Of a stretch of DNA of 63,018 nt, positions 1 through 7,676 are shown piece by piece. Made by a program: the position numbers and the translations under genes. The notes beneath the pieces were generated by a model. The model saw nothing but the letters and a program-made list of their open reading frames with translations, was not told the origin of the DNA and did no database searches. Positions within the stretch are counted from its first letter, which is position 1. Each line of letters opens with the position of its first letter. The stretch covers positions 1 through 63,018 of the forward strand of contig UQCF01000015.1 in assembly GCA_900539465.1 (NCBI GenBank), written 5' to 3'. This DNA comes from an uncultured Ruminococcus sp. GTDB taxonomy: Bacteria > Bacillota > Clostridia > Oscillospirales > Acutalibacteraceae.

Positions 1-419
1 CCGGTTGGCTTATAAAATCCGCAGTATACACGGACATAGTATGTGCCATTCGCAATGGTGCCTACGAATGGTAAAGCATAATTCCCGCTGTCTTTAGCAC
101 CGATTTCAGCACTGCTGAGCTCGGTGTATGAATTGTTGATATATTGATATATTTTAATAATCCAGCTTGTTCCGTCTTCAACATAATCGTGATCAAAAGA
201 AATATACAATTTTCCTGTTGACGAGGTTGTAATCTTATAGTAGTCCTCATCAGAACTGTTATTCATTTTTCCTTTAATCGTATTTCCAATGTTCAATGTG
301 TTTGCTTTTGCATAACTGTTATTGTCTTCGCTTTCATTAACATTTGCTGCACTTGCCATCATCGGAACAGATGAAATGAGCAAAAGCATTACCAATAAAA
401 TCGACACGATTTTTTTCAT
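1..419 (-). CDS. Secreted protein with PPC-like domain (3' part outside window)
   Basis: Reading leftward from an ATG at 419, a frame with no stop runs off the window edge (about 139 codons). The N-terminus is a classic signal peptide: MKK, a leucine/isoleucine-rich core and an ASA-type cleavage site before residue 26. The mature part starts with an N-E-S-E-D-N-N-S-Y-A-K-A-like run and continues with a D-E-D-Y-Y-K-I segment and a G-T-Y-Y-V-R-V strand; this pattern is typical of bacterial pre-peptidase C-terminal (PPC) beta-sandwich domains found on secreted proteases and surface proteins. A GGGAGG ribosome site (431-436) lies 11 bases upstream. It is divergent from the XRE gene. The catalytic or anchoring part, if any, lies outside the window, so the function is unknown. 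Confidence 0.75.
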   Translation of the reverse strand, partial: MKKIVSILLVMLLLISSVPMMASAANVNESEDNNSYAKANTLNIGNTIKGKMNNSSDEDYYKITTSSTGKLYISFDHDYVEDGTSWIIKIYQYINNSYTELSSAEIGAKDSGNYALPFVGTIANGTYYVRVYCGFYKPT

Positions 420-567
420 TACAAAAATTTCCTCCCTAAAATATTTTATTTGATCTGATGCGAGAATAATAAATAAATTCACCCCTTCCCTAATGACTAA
501 TATGAAAATTTTCCTTTTTTAGAATAGAAAAGCAAATTAGCACTTTTCATGTTCTGAAAAGTAATTA

Positions 568-621
568 TATCTGTATTACAGATATTTGTCAATATCTGTT
601 TAAAAGATATTACATAATATT
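568..621 (+). promoter_or_regulatory. Candidate promoter and operator of the XRE gene
   Basis: Three alternating half-sites ATATCTG / CAGATAT / ATATCTG lie at about 567-573, 579-585 and 592-598; the last two form a perfect 7-bp inverted repeat with a 6-base spacer. The spacer itself is TTGTCA (586-591), a good -35 box, followed 16 bases later by TATTAC (608-613) as a weak -10. This arrangement suits autorepression by the small XRE protein encoded just downstream. The operator role is inference. Confidence 0.5.
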
Positions 622-635
622 ACTGAGGTGATATT

Positions 636-830
636 ATGGTTTATAAGAATATTCGCAATTTAAGAGAGGACAGGGATCTTAGGCAAAAAGACCTTGCCGC
701 AATGCTGAATGTTTCGCAAAACACATATTCGCAATATGAAACGGGAGTAATTGAAATGACTGCTTCAACACTGATAAAGCTTGCAGATTTTTACGGTGTC
801 AGCGTTGATTTTTTGCTCGACAGAAAATAA
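636..830 (+). CDS. Small XRE-family helix-turn-helix regulator
   Basis: A 64-residue protein consisting almost wholly of one HTH_XRE (Cro/C1-type) domain: helix 1 N-L-R-E-D-R-D-L, the turn and recognition helix around Q-K-D-L-A-A-M-L-N-V-S-Q-N-T-Y-S-Q-Y-E-T-G, and a C-terminal D-F-Y-G-V-S-V-D-F-L-L-D that is characteristic of the family. It binds DNA as a dimer and has no sensor domain, so it is probably a constitutive or partner-controlled repressor. TGAGGTG at 624-630 is a good ribosome site 5 bases before ATG. It is monocistronic, with a strong terminator right after the stop. Divergent from the secreted PPC gene, which is a possible target along with its own promoter. Confidence 0.85.
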   Translation: MVYKNIRNLREDRDLRQKDLAAMLNVSQNTYSQYETGVIEMTASTLIKLADFYGVSVDFLLDRK

Positions 831-843
831 ATTTAAGCAATAA

Positions 844-882
844 AACAACCGATTGATTTTATGCTCAATCGGTTGTTTTTTT
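844..882 (+). terminator. Rho-independent terminator of XRE gene
   Basis: Perfect 13-bp stem (844-856 with 865-877, AACAACCGATTGA arm), 8-base loop, followed by a run of T. Confidence 0.9.
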
Positions 883-1069
883 GCACTTTATTCGTCTTTA
901 ATTTCACCGAATTTAACCCCTCCGTCTTCGGCGCAAACGCCGAATCCACCTTCCCTGAAGTGAAGGCGATATGTGCACCGCTTTTATTCGGGCGAAAACT
1001 TAACGGCGGTGTGTAGGCACATCGCCCTGCGAGGCGTTTCAATTCTCCGAATTTCATGTGTTCTAACGG
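883..1069. repeat. Intergenic region with imperfect hairpin element
   Basis: No convincing gene in this stretch. It holds an imperfect inverted repeat with outer arms GGCGAT (965-970) and ATCGCC (1021-1026) and inner ACCGC / GCGGT arms. A smaller hairpin GGCG-CAAA-CGCC is at about 929-940. The composition (GC-rich, self-complementary) differs from the AT-rich intergenic DNA elsewhere in the window and suggests a mobile or dispersed intergenic repeat. Confidence 0.45.
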
Positions 1070-1184
1070 TAAGACTCGCCCTCATCCGGCGCGTTGCGCC
1101 ACCTTCTCCCCCGGGGCGAAGGCTACAACTGGCTTCTCCTCGAGGAGAAGCTGTCACGGAGTGACTGATGAGGTGAAGTCTCAC
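1070..1184. repeat. MITE-like imperfect palindromic repeat
   Basis: The left end (A-GACT-C-CCTCATC, 1071-1086) and right end (reverse complement of 1169-1183) are imperfect inverted copies, so the element can fold end to end over about 115 bases; CCTTCTCC-type inner arms also pair. From memory, sequences of the form CCTCATCCGGC...CACCTTCTCC recur between genes in many Clostridia genomes, but copy number cannot be tested here. It lies between the XRE terminator and the lysA terminator, and several short open frames through it are by-products of its composition. Confidence 0.55.
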
Positions 1185-1244
1185 GATATGATGTCATTCT
1201 CGGCGAGGCTCTCGCATAGGGCGGCATACCTCATGCCGCCGCAT

Positions 1245-1278
1245 AAATAAAACAGCAGAGAGTTTTGCTCCCTGCCGT
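1245..1278 (-). terminator. Terminator of lon-engB-lysA
   Basis: On the minus strand an 11-bp stem with two G-U pairs (1268-1278 with 1252-1262), 5-base loop, then TTTATTT. It ends 4 bases after the lysA stop. Confidence 0.75.
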
Positions 1279-1282
1279 TCGT

Positions 1283-2581
1283 TTATATATCATTTCTCAC
1301 AAGGTCCTCATAGCTTTCGCCTTTTATGATAAGTCTTGCTTCGCCGTCCTTTACCATTACAACGGGCGGACGCGGAATCCTGTTATAATTTGAAGCCATC
1401 GAATAGTTATACGCTCCTGTTGAGAGCACTGCGAGGGTATCGCCAGGCTCAACCTGCGGAAGCTTTACATTCTCCTGAATCAAATCTCCGCTCTCGCAGC
1501 ATTTGCCCGCCACGGTTGCGGTGAGGGTCTTTTCTTCATTCATCTTATTGGCACAAACGACCTCATATGATGACTGATAAAGAATATATCTCGGATTATC
1601 GCCCATGCCGCCGTCTATCGAAACATAGGTGCGGACATCGGGAATATGCTTAACGGCTCCTACGGTATAAAGAGTAACCGCGGCAGCGCCGACTACCGAG
1701 CGACCCGGCTCAATGAGTATAAAAGGCACGGGCAAGCCGTATTCTTCGGCAGAGGCCTTAACGGTTTTTGCAACGCGGCGCATATATTCGGTATAGGGCT
1801 GCGGCTTGTCGTCAACAAGGTATTTTATGCCGAAGCCGCCGCCGAGGTTGAGTTCTGAGAGAACAACGCCTGTTTCGTCCCTAATATCTTTCATAAATTT
1901 AAGCATTACCTGTGCGGCAAGCTCAAAGGGGTCAATGTCAAAAATTTGAGAGCCTATATGACAATGCAGACCCTTAAGCTCAATATGCTCCATTTTAAGA
2001 GCCTCTTTTACGCCCTGCATCGCCTCGCCCGTTTCAAGTGCAAGACCGAATTTTGAATCTATTTGACCTGTGCGGATAAAGTTGTGCGTGTGCGCGTCAA
2101 TACCGGGCTTTATGCGGAACATTATGCCGACCTTTTTGCCCTTTTCGCAGGCAATTTTGTTAAGAGTTTCAAGCTCGGTGAGGTTATCGACAACTATTCT
2201 GCCGACGCCGGAGTCAACCGCATACTCTATCTCGTCATATTTTTTGTTGTTGCCGTGAAAATATATTTTCTCTGCCGGAAAGCCCGTGCTCAGCGCAGTA
2301 TAAAGCTCGCCGCCGGATACAACGTCAACGCCCATGTTTTCGCTGTTTACCAAACGGTACATCTCTTTGCAGCTAAACGCCTTGCTGGCATAAAGCACAA
2401 GACCGTTGCCGCCGTAATTATCCTCAATAGAGCTTACGAATGCGCGGCAGTTTTTGCGTATTTCGTTTTCATCATAAACAATAACGGGTGTGCCGAACTT
2501 TTTTGCAAGCTCAAGAGTATCCGCACCGCCTATTGTGAGGTGATTTTTTTCGTTTACGTTTAAACAATCTGATACAAACAT
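1283..2581 (-). CDS. lysA: Diaminopimelate decarboxylase
   Basis: Catalyses the last step of lysine synthesis: meso-diaminopimelate to L-lysine plus CO2, PLP-dependent, cytoplasmic. 432 residues is the normal length. Fold-type III decarboxylase features are present: the PLP lysine in L-Y-A-S-K-A-F (Lys67), the H-I-G-S-Q motif, a glycine-rich phosphate loop (N-L-G-G-G-F-G), E-P-G-R-S, and the C-C-E-S-G-D active-site cysteine motif from the dimer partner. The ATG at 2581 follows the engB stop by 2 bases, and its ACAGGAGG ribosome site lies inside the end of engB, so the two are translationally linked. It is the last gene of lon-engB-lysA, followed by a terminator. Confidence 0.95.
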   Translation of the reverse strand: MFVSDCLNVNEKNHLTIGGADTLELAKKFGTPVIVYDENEIRKNCRAFVSSIEDNYGGNGLVLYASKAFSCKEMYRLVNSENMGVDVVSGGELYTALSTGFPAEKIYFHGNNKKYDEIEYAVDSGVGRIVVDNLTELETLNKIACEKGKKVGIMFRIKPGIDAHTHNFIRTGQIDSKFGLALETGEAMQGVKEALKMEHIELKGLHCHIGSQIFDIDPFELAAQVMLKFMKDIRDETGVVLSELNLGGGFGIKYLVDDKPQPYTEYMRRVAKTVKASAEEYGLPVPFILIEPGRSVVGAAAVTLYTVGAVKHIPDVRTYVSIDGGMGDNPRYILYQSSYEVVCANKMNEEKTLTATVAGKCCESGDLIQENVKLPQVEPGDTLAVLSTGAYNYSMASNYNRIPRPPVVMVKDGEARLIIKGESYEDLVRNDI

Positions 2582-2583
2582 TT

Positions 2584-3171
2584 TTAACCTCCTGTAACAG
2601 CCTTTTCTATGGCTGATTTTATCGTTTGTGCTCCGTCGCCTTTTGTTGCCGAAAAAGGCACGGTCAATACATCGCCGAACTCCGAGAGTTCTTGTTTTAT
2701 CTCTTGCATACGGCGGGCATATTCGGTTTTATTCAGCTTATCGCACTTTGTCATAACAACTATAAACGGATATTCGTTGGATTTTAAAAATCTCATCATG
2801 TCAATATCCTGCTGTGTTACGCTGTGGCGCATATCCGTCAGCTGAACAACAAGCTTTATTTTTCTGCCGGATTTAAAATAACTCTCCATAAGCTCAGACC
2901 AACGCCGTTTTTCATCGTGAGAGACCTTGGCGTAGCCGTAACCCGGCAAATCAACCATTTTAATGCCGTCGCAGTCATAAAAATTTATCGTTACCGTTTT
3001 GCCAGGCACGGAGCTGACCCTTGCAAGAGATTTGCGGTTAAAGAGCCTGTTCAAAAGCGACGACTTGCCGACATTTGAACGCCCGGCAAAAGCTATTTCT
3101 ATATTTTCGGCAGGCGGTAATTGAGCCGAAACGCCGTAGGACGTTTCAAATTTTGCGTTGTTAAAATTCAT
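2584..3171 (-). CDS. engB: Ribosome biogenesis GTPase EngB/YsxC
   Basis: An essential TRAFAC GTPase of the EngB (YihA/YsxC) family involved in assembly of the large ribosomal subunit. About 195 residues from the chosen start. G1 is G-R-S-N-V-G-K-S-S, followed by the family's L-F-N-R-K-S-L-A-R-V-S-S-V-P-G-K-T segment, G3 D-L-P-G-Y-G-Y-A, G4 T-K-C-D-K and G5-like F-S-A-T-K. The longest frame starts at 3195, but the ATG at 3171 has an AGGAGGG ribosome site 6 bases upstream and gives the usual N-terminus (M-N-F-N-N-A-K-F), so I use it. It overlaps the end of lon by 11 bases; the lon-engB order is common in Firmicutes (lonA-ysxC in Bacillus). Confidence 0.95.
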   Translation of the reverse strand: MNFNNAKFETSYGVSAQLPPAENIEIAFAGRSNVGKSSLLNRLFNRKSLARVSSVPGKTVTINFYDCDGIKMVDLPGYGYAKVSHDEKRRWSELMESYFKSGRKIKLVVQLTDMRHSVTQQDIDMMRFLKSNEYPFIVVMTKCDKLNKTEYARRMQEIKQELSEFGDVLTVPFSATKGDGAQTIKSAIEKAVTGG

Positions 3172-5596
3172 TTGACCCTCCTGCGTGAACGGCACTGTAT
3201 GTTTTTTTATTCGGTAATTTTATTTGCGGAGCCTGATTTTCGCTCTCGTTTTTTGCAAGAGCAATGTCAAAGACCTCGTCAAGACGAGAGACTGCCTCAA
3301 ACTCGATTGCGGATTTAACCGCACCGTCTATCTCTTTAAGATCGGGCAAATTCTTTTTAGGGATTATAACCGTCTTAATGCCCATTCGGTAAGCCGCCAT
3401 GGTTTTTTCTCTGAGTCCGCCTATCGGCAAAACATATCCTCTGAGCGAAATTTCGCCTGTCATTGCAACATCCTGCCTTACTGGAACACCGGAAAGTGCG
3501 GAAACAAGAGCCGTTGCCATAGTCACGCCTGCGGAGGGGCCGTCTTTCGGCACTGCGCCCTCGGGGACGTGGATATGTATGTCTTTATCTTTATAAAATT
3601 TATTGTCAATGCCGTAATCCGCCGTGTGACCTCTCACAAAGCTGACAGCCGCCATTGCGGATTCTTTCATAACATCGCCGAGCGAGCCGGTAAGCTCGAT
3701 TTTGCCTGTGCCGTCAAGAACGGCGGCTTCAACTCTGAGCATTTCGCCGCCCACGCTTGTCCAGGCAAGTCCGTTGACTACACCCACCGCAGGTTCGGAT
3801 TCTATCGTCTCGGGCAGATATATCGCCGCGCCGATAAGCTCCTCAAGGTCTTTTGCCTTAACGCTGACGCTCTCTTTTTTGCCGGATACAATTTCAACGG
3901 CGGCTTTTCTGCAAAGAGAAGCGATTTTTTGCTCAAGCTTTCTCACACCCGCCTCGCGCGTGTAGCCGTCAATAACGGCGCGTATCGCGTCATCGCTGAT
4001 TTTAAGTGCAGATGTCGAAAGACCGTGAAGCTTTTTCTGCTTCGGCACAAGATGCTTTTTGGCTATGCGGAATTTTTCCTCCGCGGTGTAGCTCGGCAGT
4101 TCGATAATTTCCATTCTGTCAAGCAGCGGAGCAGGGATTGTTGACCTGTCGTTAGCGGTGGTTATGAATAAAACATCGCTTAAATCAAAAGGAATTTCTA
4201 TATAATGGTCGGTAAATGTTTTGTTTTGCTCCGGGTCAAGCGCTTCGAGAAGCGCAGAGGACGGGTCGCCCTTATAATCGGAGCCGAGCTTGTCTATTTC
4301 GTCAAGAAGAATAAGCGGATTGGACGTTTTTGCCTGCTGAATTGCGGCAATGATTCGCCCCGGCATTGAGCCGATATAGGTTTTTCTGTGTCCGCGTATT
4401 TCAGCCTCGTCCGTTACTCCGCCGAGAGAAATTCTCTCAAACTTTCTGCCGACAGCCTCTGCCACGGAGCGCGCTATTGATGTTTTGCCGACGCCGGGAG
4501 GGCCGACAAGGCACAGTATTTGTGCCGACGGCTCGCTTGTGAGGCTTTTAACGGCAAGCGATTCTATTATTCTGTCCTTAACCTTTTCAAGGCCGGTATG
4601 GTCGCGGTCAAGGATTTTTCTTGCTCTGTCAAGGTTTAACTTGTCTTTTGTTTTAGTGTTCCACGGCAAAGAGGTGCAGATTTCAAGATAGATTCTCAGC
4701 ACATTTGCCTCCGGCGACTGATACTGCATTTTTTCAAGGCGGGCGCACTCTTTGAGAAGCTTTTCTTCATACTCCGGGGCAAGACCTATCGCCTTTATTT
4801 TTTCACGGAACACCTCGCACTCCTCTTCGGGCGAATCGCCCTCGTTAAGCTCCTGCGAAATTATTTTTAACTGCTCGTGAAGATAGTATTCTCTTTGACC
4901 TTTATCTATCTGCTCCTGAACCTTTTCGCCTATCTCTGCCTCCAGCTTTAAAAGGTCACCCTCTTTTGCAAGGCGGTAGCACATTTTTTCAAGGCGGGTA
5001 ACAGGATTAAACTCGTTGAGAATTTTTTGCCTGTCGGGGTATTCGAGCATTATATTGCCTGCGATATAGTCTGCGATTTTGCCCGCGTCGCGGCACTCAA
5101 GTACATTCAGAATTACATCCGGCGGCATCTGCGGCGCAAATTCGGAATATTCCTCAAAAAGGTCTTTCGCTTTTCTGACAAGAGCCTGGGCAAACTCGTG
5201 CTCCTCGCTCTTTATTGCGGAATCGTTCTTGGGCTTTATTTCGCAAACAAGATAGTTATTTTGAAGCAAAACCGAGCAAAGCTTTGCCCTGCGTATACCC
5301 TCAACAGATACGCGGATATTATCACTGTTGGGTATTCTCAGAATATGATTTATCTTGGCTATTGTGCCGACTTTATAAAGTTTATCGTAATCGGGGTCGT
5401 TTTCTCTTATATCCTTTTGTGTAACGAGAAAGACCTCTTGGTTTTCTGTCATTGCGGCTTTAAGTGCGGCAATGGATTTTTCTCTTCCGACATCAAAATT
5501 GATGCTCATACCCGGGAACACCACAAGACCTTTGAGTGCAACCGTCGGCATTGAAAGAGACGCTGAACGTGTTGTTAACAAATATATCAACTCCAT
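3161..5596 (-). CDS. lon: ATP-dependent protease Lon (LonA)
   Basis: ATP-driven serine protease that degrades misfolded and regulatory proteins in the cytoplasm. 811 residues, normal for LonA. The order is LAN substrate-binding domain (about 18-200), a coiled-coil linker (200-300), AAA+ domain with Walker A G-P-P-G-V-G-K-T (365-372) and Walker B L-I-L-L-D-E-I-D (428-435), then the protease domain with the catalytic dyad Ser688 (K-D-G-P-S-A-G) and Lys731 (G-L-R-E-K-T). The ATG at 5596 is about 20 bases after the predicted transcription start and lacks a clear ribosome site; the second ATG at 5548 (M-P-T-V-A-L-K-G) matches the family N-terminus equally well, so the start is uncertain by 16 residues. 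First gene of lon-engB-lysA. Confidence 0.97.
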   Translation of the reverse strand: MELIYLLTTRSASLSMPTVALKGLVVFPGMSINFDVGREKSIAALKAAMTENQEVFLVTQKDIRENDPDYDKLYKVGTIAKINHILRIPNSDNIRVSVEGIRRAKLCSVLLQNNYLVCEIKPKNDSAIKSEEHEFAQALVRKAKDLFEEYSEFAPQMPPDVILNVLECRDAGKIADYIAGNIMLEYPDRQKILNEFNPVTRLEKMCYRLAKEGDLLKLEAEIGEKVQEQIDKGQREYYLHEQLKIISQELNEGDSPEEECEVFREKIKAIGLAPEYEEKLLKECARLEKMQYQSPEANVLRIYLEICTSLPWNTKTKDKLNLDRARKILDRDHTGLEKVKDRIIESLAVKSLTSEPSAQILCLVGPPGVGKTSIARSVAEAVGRKFERISLGGVTDEAEIRGHRKTYIGSMPGRIIAAIQQAKTSNPLILLDEIDKLGSDYKGDPSSALLEALDPEQNKTFTDHYIEIPFDLSDVLFITTANDRSTIPAPLLDRMEIIELPSYTAEEKFRIAKKHLVPKQKKLHGLSTSALKISDDAIRAVIDGYTREAGVRKLEQKIASLCRKAAVEIVSGKKESVSVKAKDLEELIGAAIYLPETIESEPAVGVVNGLAWTSVGGEMLRVEAAVLDGTGKIELTGSLGDVMKESAMAAVSFVRGHTADYGIDNKFYKDKDIHIHVPEGAVPKDGPSAGVTMATALVSALSGVPVRQDVAMTGEISLRGYVLPIGGLREKTMAAYRMGIKTVIIPKKNLPDLKEIDGAVKSAIEFEAVSRLDEVFDIALAKNESENQAPQIKLPNKKTYSAVHAGGSNEF

Positions 5597-5622
5597 AAAG
5601 GTAAAAACCGATATTGAATTTT

Positions 5623-5651
5623 ATTATACTATAATTTTGTCCGCTTTGCAA
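5623..5651 (-). promoter_or_regulatory. Promoter of lon-engB-lysA
   Basis: -35 TTGCAA (5646-5651), 17 bp, -10 TATAAT (5623-5628) on the minus strand. The rest of the 5652-5858 spacer shows no gene. No CtsR/CIRCE-type operator was recognised. Confidence 0.75.
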
Positions 5652-5858
5652 CCGTCCGAAATGCGGTATTTTCAAGTGATTTTTTACTGTTTGCAATAAA
5701 GCATCAAAATTCAAACCGCTTTGATTTTAATTTTTTTGCTGCCTTTTGATGCGGCACGGTAAAAGGCACGGTTTTTACGCTTTATATATGCCGACAACCG
5801 TTTTTGTCACGCCTTGATTAAAATATAAAAGTACCTTGATTTCTCAAAATGCCAAGAA

Positions 5859-6260
5859 TTATTCTTCTAACAATTCCGGGTGTTCGGATAAATAATCTTT
5901 TATCTTTTTAATATCTTTTTTTAACAGAACTAAATCTTCCGGTGTAAATAAATCATCATATTCACCTGATTCAAAATCATTGATGTCGTAGTTTGTTCCG
6001 TAAGCCTGATCGGGTTCAACATCATTGTGTTCCATCATAAATAACATACCGGCTATCATTGCCACAAATTTATCCATACCGTTTTGATCCATGCTATAAT
6101 CAAAGCCATAATAATAATGCCCGTTAACACTCTGCCGCACGGTGCAGCCTGATTTTAAGAATTGATTAAAATCATCGAAATGATAGTTAATAGTTGTGAT
6201 ATAGTCGCAATTTGGATAGTCGAACATCTGTATCTTATTAAATTTATCAAAATCCTGCAT
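5859..6260 (-). CDS. Uncharacterised acidic 133-residue protein
   Basis: I do not recognise the family. The protein is rich in aspartate, tyrosine and methionine, has a Y-Y-Y-G-F-D-Y segment and a short hydrophobic run M-I-A-G-M-L-F-M-M, and ends with a lysine-rich then acidic helix (L-L-K-K-D-I-K-K-I-K-D-Y-L). Small acidic proteins of this look are often immunity proteins to polymorphic toxins, but no toxin gene is next to it, so this is only a thought. It has a weak AAGGA ribosome site. It lies between the rpsU terminator and lon, and is visibly more AT-rich than its neighbours, which may indicate recent acquisition. Confidence 0.55.
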   Translation of the reverse strand: MQDFDKFNKIQMFDYPNCDYITTINYHFDDFNQFLKSGCTVRQSVNGHYYYGFDYSMDQNGMDKFVAMIAGMLFMMEHNDVEPDQAYGTNYDINDFESGEYDDLFTPEDLVLLKKDIKKIKDYLSEHPELLEE

Positions 6261-6344
6261 ATTTTATTTTTCCTTTTTTATTTCATCTTGTGCGTGAACC
6301 GGCAGAGACGGCGTTGTTTTCATTTGCATGAATGGTGTATCAAC

Positions 6345-6381
6345 AAGAAAAAGCAGAAAGACCGAGATGATCTTCCTGCTT
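6345..6381 (-). terminator. Terminator of rpsU
   Basis: Minus strand: 11-bp stem (6371-6381 with 6351-6361, one G-U pair), 9-base loop, then TTTCTTG. Confidence 0.75.
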
Positions 6382-6420
6382 CTTTGCTTTGATTATTGAA
6401 AGCATTTTGGCTATGTAAGC

Positions 6421-6597
6421 TTATTTATACTTACGCTTACGTGCAGCCTCAGACTTCTTCTTACGCTTTACGGAAGGCTTTTCATAATGCTCTCTTTTGC
6501 GAACCTCCTGTATAACGCCGTCTCTGGAAGTCTGTCTTTTAAAACGTCTCAGAGCGTTATCCAATGACTCGCCGTCTTTAACTTTTACCTGACTCAT
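6421..6597 (-). CDS. rpsU: 30S ribosomal protein S21
   Basis: Small, very basic ribosomal protein of the 30S subunit, involved in initiation through the 16S anti-Shine-Dalgarno region. 58 residues from the ATG at 6597: M-S-Q-V-K-V-K-D-G-E-S-L-D-N-A-L-R-R-F-K-R and a C-terminal arginine/lysine tail, an end-to-end family match. The frame extends 11 codons further upstream, but the ribosome site GGAGGGAGG sits just before 6597. It is monocistronic: promoter at 6649-6678, terminator at 6345-6381. Confidence 0.97.
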   Translation of the reverse strand: MSQVKVKDGESLDNALRRFKRQTSRDGVIQEVRKREHYEKPSVKRKKKSEAARKRKYK

Positions 6598-6648
6598 GCT
6601 GTTCCCTCCCTCCGCTTTTGCAAGGGGCAAATATTTGATGTACGCTAT

Positions 6649-6678
6649 ATTTTAGCACAGCGGCAATGATGTTGTCAA
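6649..6678 (-). promoter_or_regulatory. Promoter of rpsU
   Basis: -35 TTGACA (6673-6678), 18 bp, -10 TAAAAT (6649-6654), minus strand. Confidence 0.75.
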
Positions 6679-6742
6679 TATCAAAAGACGATATTTTTAG
6701 CACTTTGCCGCCGATTTTGACTTTTTTCGATAAAATATATGA

Positions 6743-7549
6743 TTATCTGGTCAAAAGACCTGCGTCAAGAACATACTGTGAGCCTGTGACATAACGCGCC
6801 TTGTCGCTTGCAAGGAACAATACGGAGTTTGCAACATCCTCAACCTCTATCCACGGAACGGGGAGAAGGTTGCCCGCACTGCGCTCTGCGATCTCTTCGG
6901 GAGTTGCGCCCTCCATAGCGGCAAGTCCGTCATTCATGGGGGTATCAACACCTGTGGGGTGTATGCTGATAACTCTTATGCCGTAGGGAGCAAGCTCAAT
7001 AGCCTGAGACTTTGTAAGACCCACAACGCCTGCCTTTGATGCGGCATAGTGACTTAAGCGGTTCATACCTCTGAGACCGCCGATTGAAGAGTTGTTTATA
7101 ATAACACCGCTCTTTTGCTTTATCATATAAGGCACAACGTATTTTGAAGTGAGCCATGTGCCTTTAAGGTTAATGCCTATCATGGTGTCCCACTCTTCCT
7201 CGCTCATCTCCCATGAATAACCGTAGGCGCAAATACCTGCGTTGTTAAAGAGAATATCTATCGAACCGAATTTTTCCGCGCCCTTATCGGCGGCGTTTTT
7301 GAGGTCTTCCGCACAGCGGACATCACCTGCAAAAATCTCTATCTTTGCGCCGAGAGCCTCAACATCCTCTTTAAGCTTCAATAAATCCTCACTGTGAGCA
7401 TTGTTGTATGACGGATATTCTATTTTTTTGCCGAGGTCAAAAGCGATTATGTTTGCACCCTCTTTGGCAAAGGCAAGAGCAACTCCTCTGCCCTGACCCT
7501 TGGCGGCACCTGTTATAAACACTGTTTTGCCCGAAAATTCACCTGACAT
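6743..7549 (-). CDS. Short-chain dehydrogenase of the mycofactocin-type SDR group
   Basis: NAD-dependent classical SDR of about 268 residues. Visible features: the T-G-A-A-K-G-Q-G-R-G cofactor loop, N-N-A-G-I, catalytic Ser in N-N-S-S-I-G-G, Tyr/Lys in H-Y-A-A-S-K, and the P-T-G-V-D-T-P-M segment. The G-A-A-K-G-Q-G-R loop, the insertion after D-L-G and the S-I-H-P-T-G-V motif are typical of the group annotated as mycofactocin-coupled or carveol dehydrogenase-like SDRs; in Clostridia such enzymes may simply use free NAD. The substrate is unknown (a secondary alcohol or sterol-like compound is possible). The start at 7549 is preferred over 7612 because an AAGGGA ribosome site precedes it and the fold begins right there. 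Monocistronic, divergent from the next gene. Confidence 0.85.
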   Translation of the reverse strand: MSGEFSGKTVFITGAAKGQGRGVALAFAKEGANIIAFDLGKKIEYPSYNNAHSEDLLKLKEDVEALGAKIEIFAGDVRCAEDLKNAADKGAEKFGSIDILFNNAGICAYGYSWEMSEEEWDTMIGINLKGTWLTSKYVVPYMIKQKSGVIINNSSIGGLRGMNRLSHYAASKAGVVGLTKSQAIELAPYGIRVISIHPTGVDTPMNDGLAAMEGATPEEIAERSAGNLLPVPWIEVEDVANSVLFLASDKARYVTGSQYVLDAGLLTR

Positions 7550-7583
7550 ATAAAACACATCCCTTTGTTTTTGCTTTGCTAAT

Positions 7584-7612
7584 AATATACAATAAAAATT
7601 TACAAATTGCAA
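7584..7612 (-). promoter_or_regulatory. Promoter of the SDR gene
   Basis: Minus strand: -35 TTGCAA (7607-7612), 17 bp, -10 TATATT (7584-7589). Lies back to back with the rightward promoter at 7615-7643. Confidence 0.7.
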
Positions 7613-7614
7613 TG

Positions 7615-7643
7615 TTGAAAATCATCTTATTTAATGATATTAT
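7615..7643 (+). promoter_or_regulatory. Promoter of the zinc-ribbon/SurA-like gene
   Basis: -35 TTGAAA (7615-7620), 17 bp, -10 TATTAT (7638-7643), 34 bases before the next start codon. Confidence 0.7.
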
Positions 7644-7676
7644 TTATAAAGTATATTAAACAAGGGAGGAAAAACC

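Noticed and set aside
636..830. XRE gene as a sign of a prophage or plasmid remnant
   Set aside because: No integrase, structural or replication genes are near; the gene stands alone with its own promoter and terminator.
1056..1250. Short open frames on both strands across the intergenic repeat block
   Set aside because: They follow the palindromic repeats, lack ribosome sites and read as low-quality Arg/Pro/Ser-rich sequence, so they are not counted as genes.
1283..2581. Lysine riboswitch for lysA
   Set aside because: lysA is the third gene of a tight operon with 2 bases to engB; there is no room for a leader, and none is seen before lon.
3171..3195. Longer EngB start at 3195
   Set aside because: It overlaps lon further and has no ribosome site; the ATG at 3171 has AGGAGGG and the usual family N-terminus.
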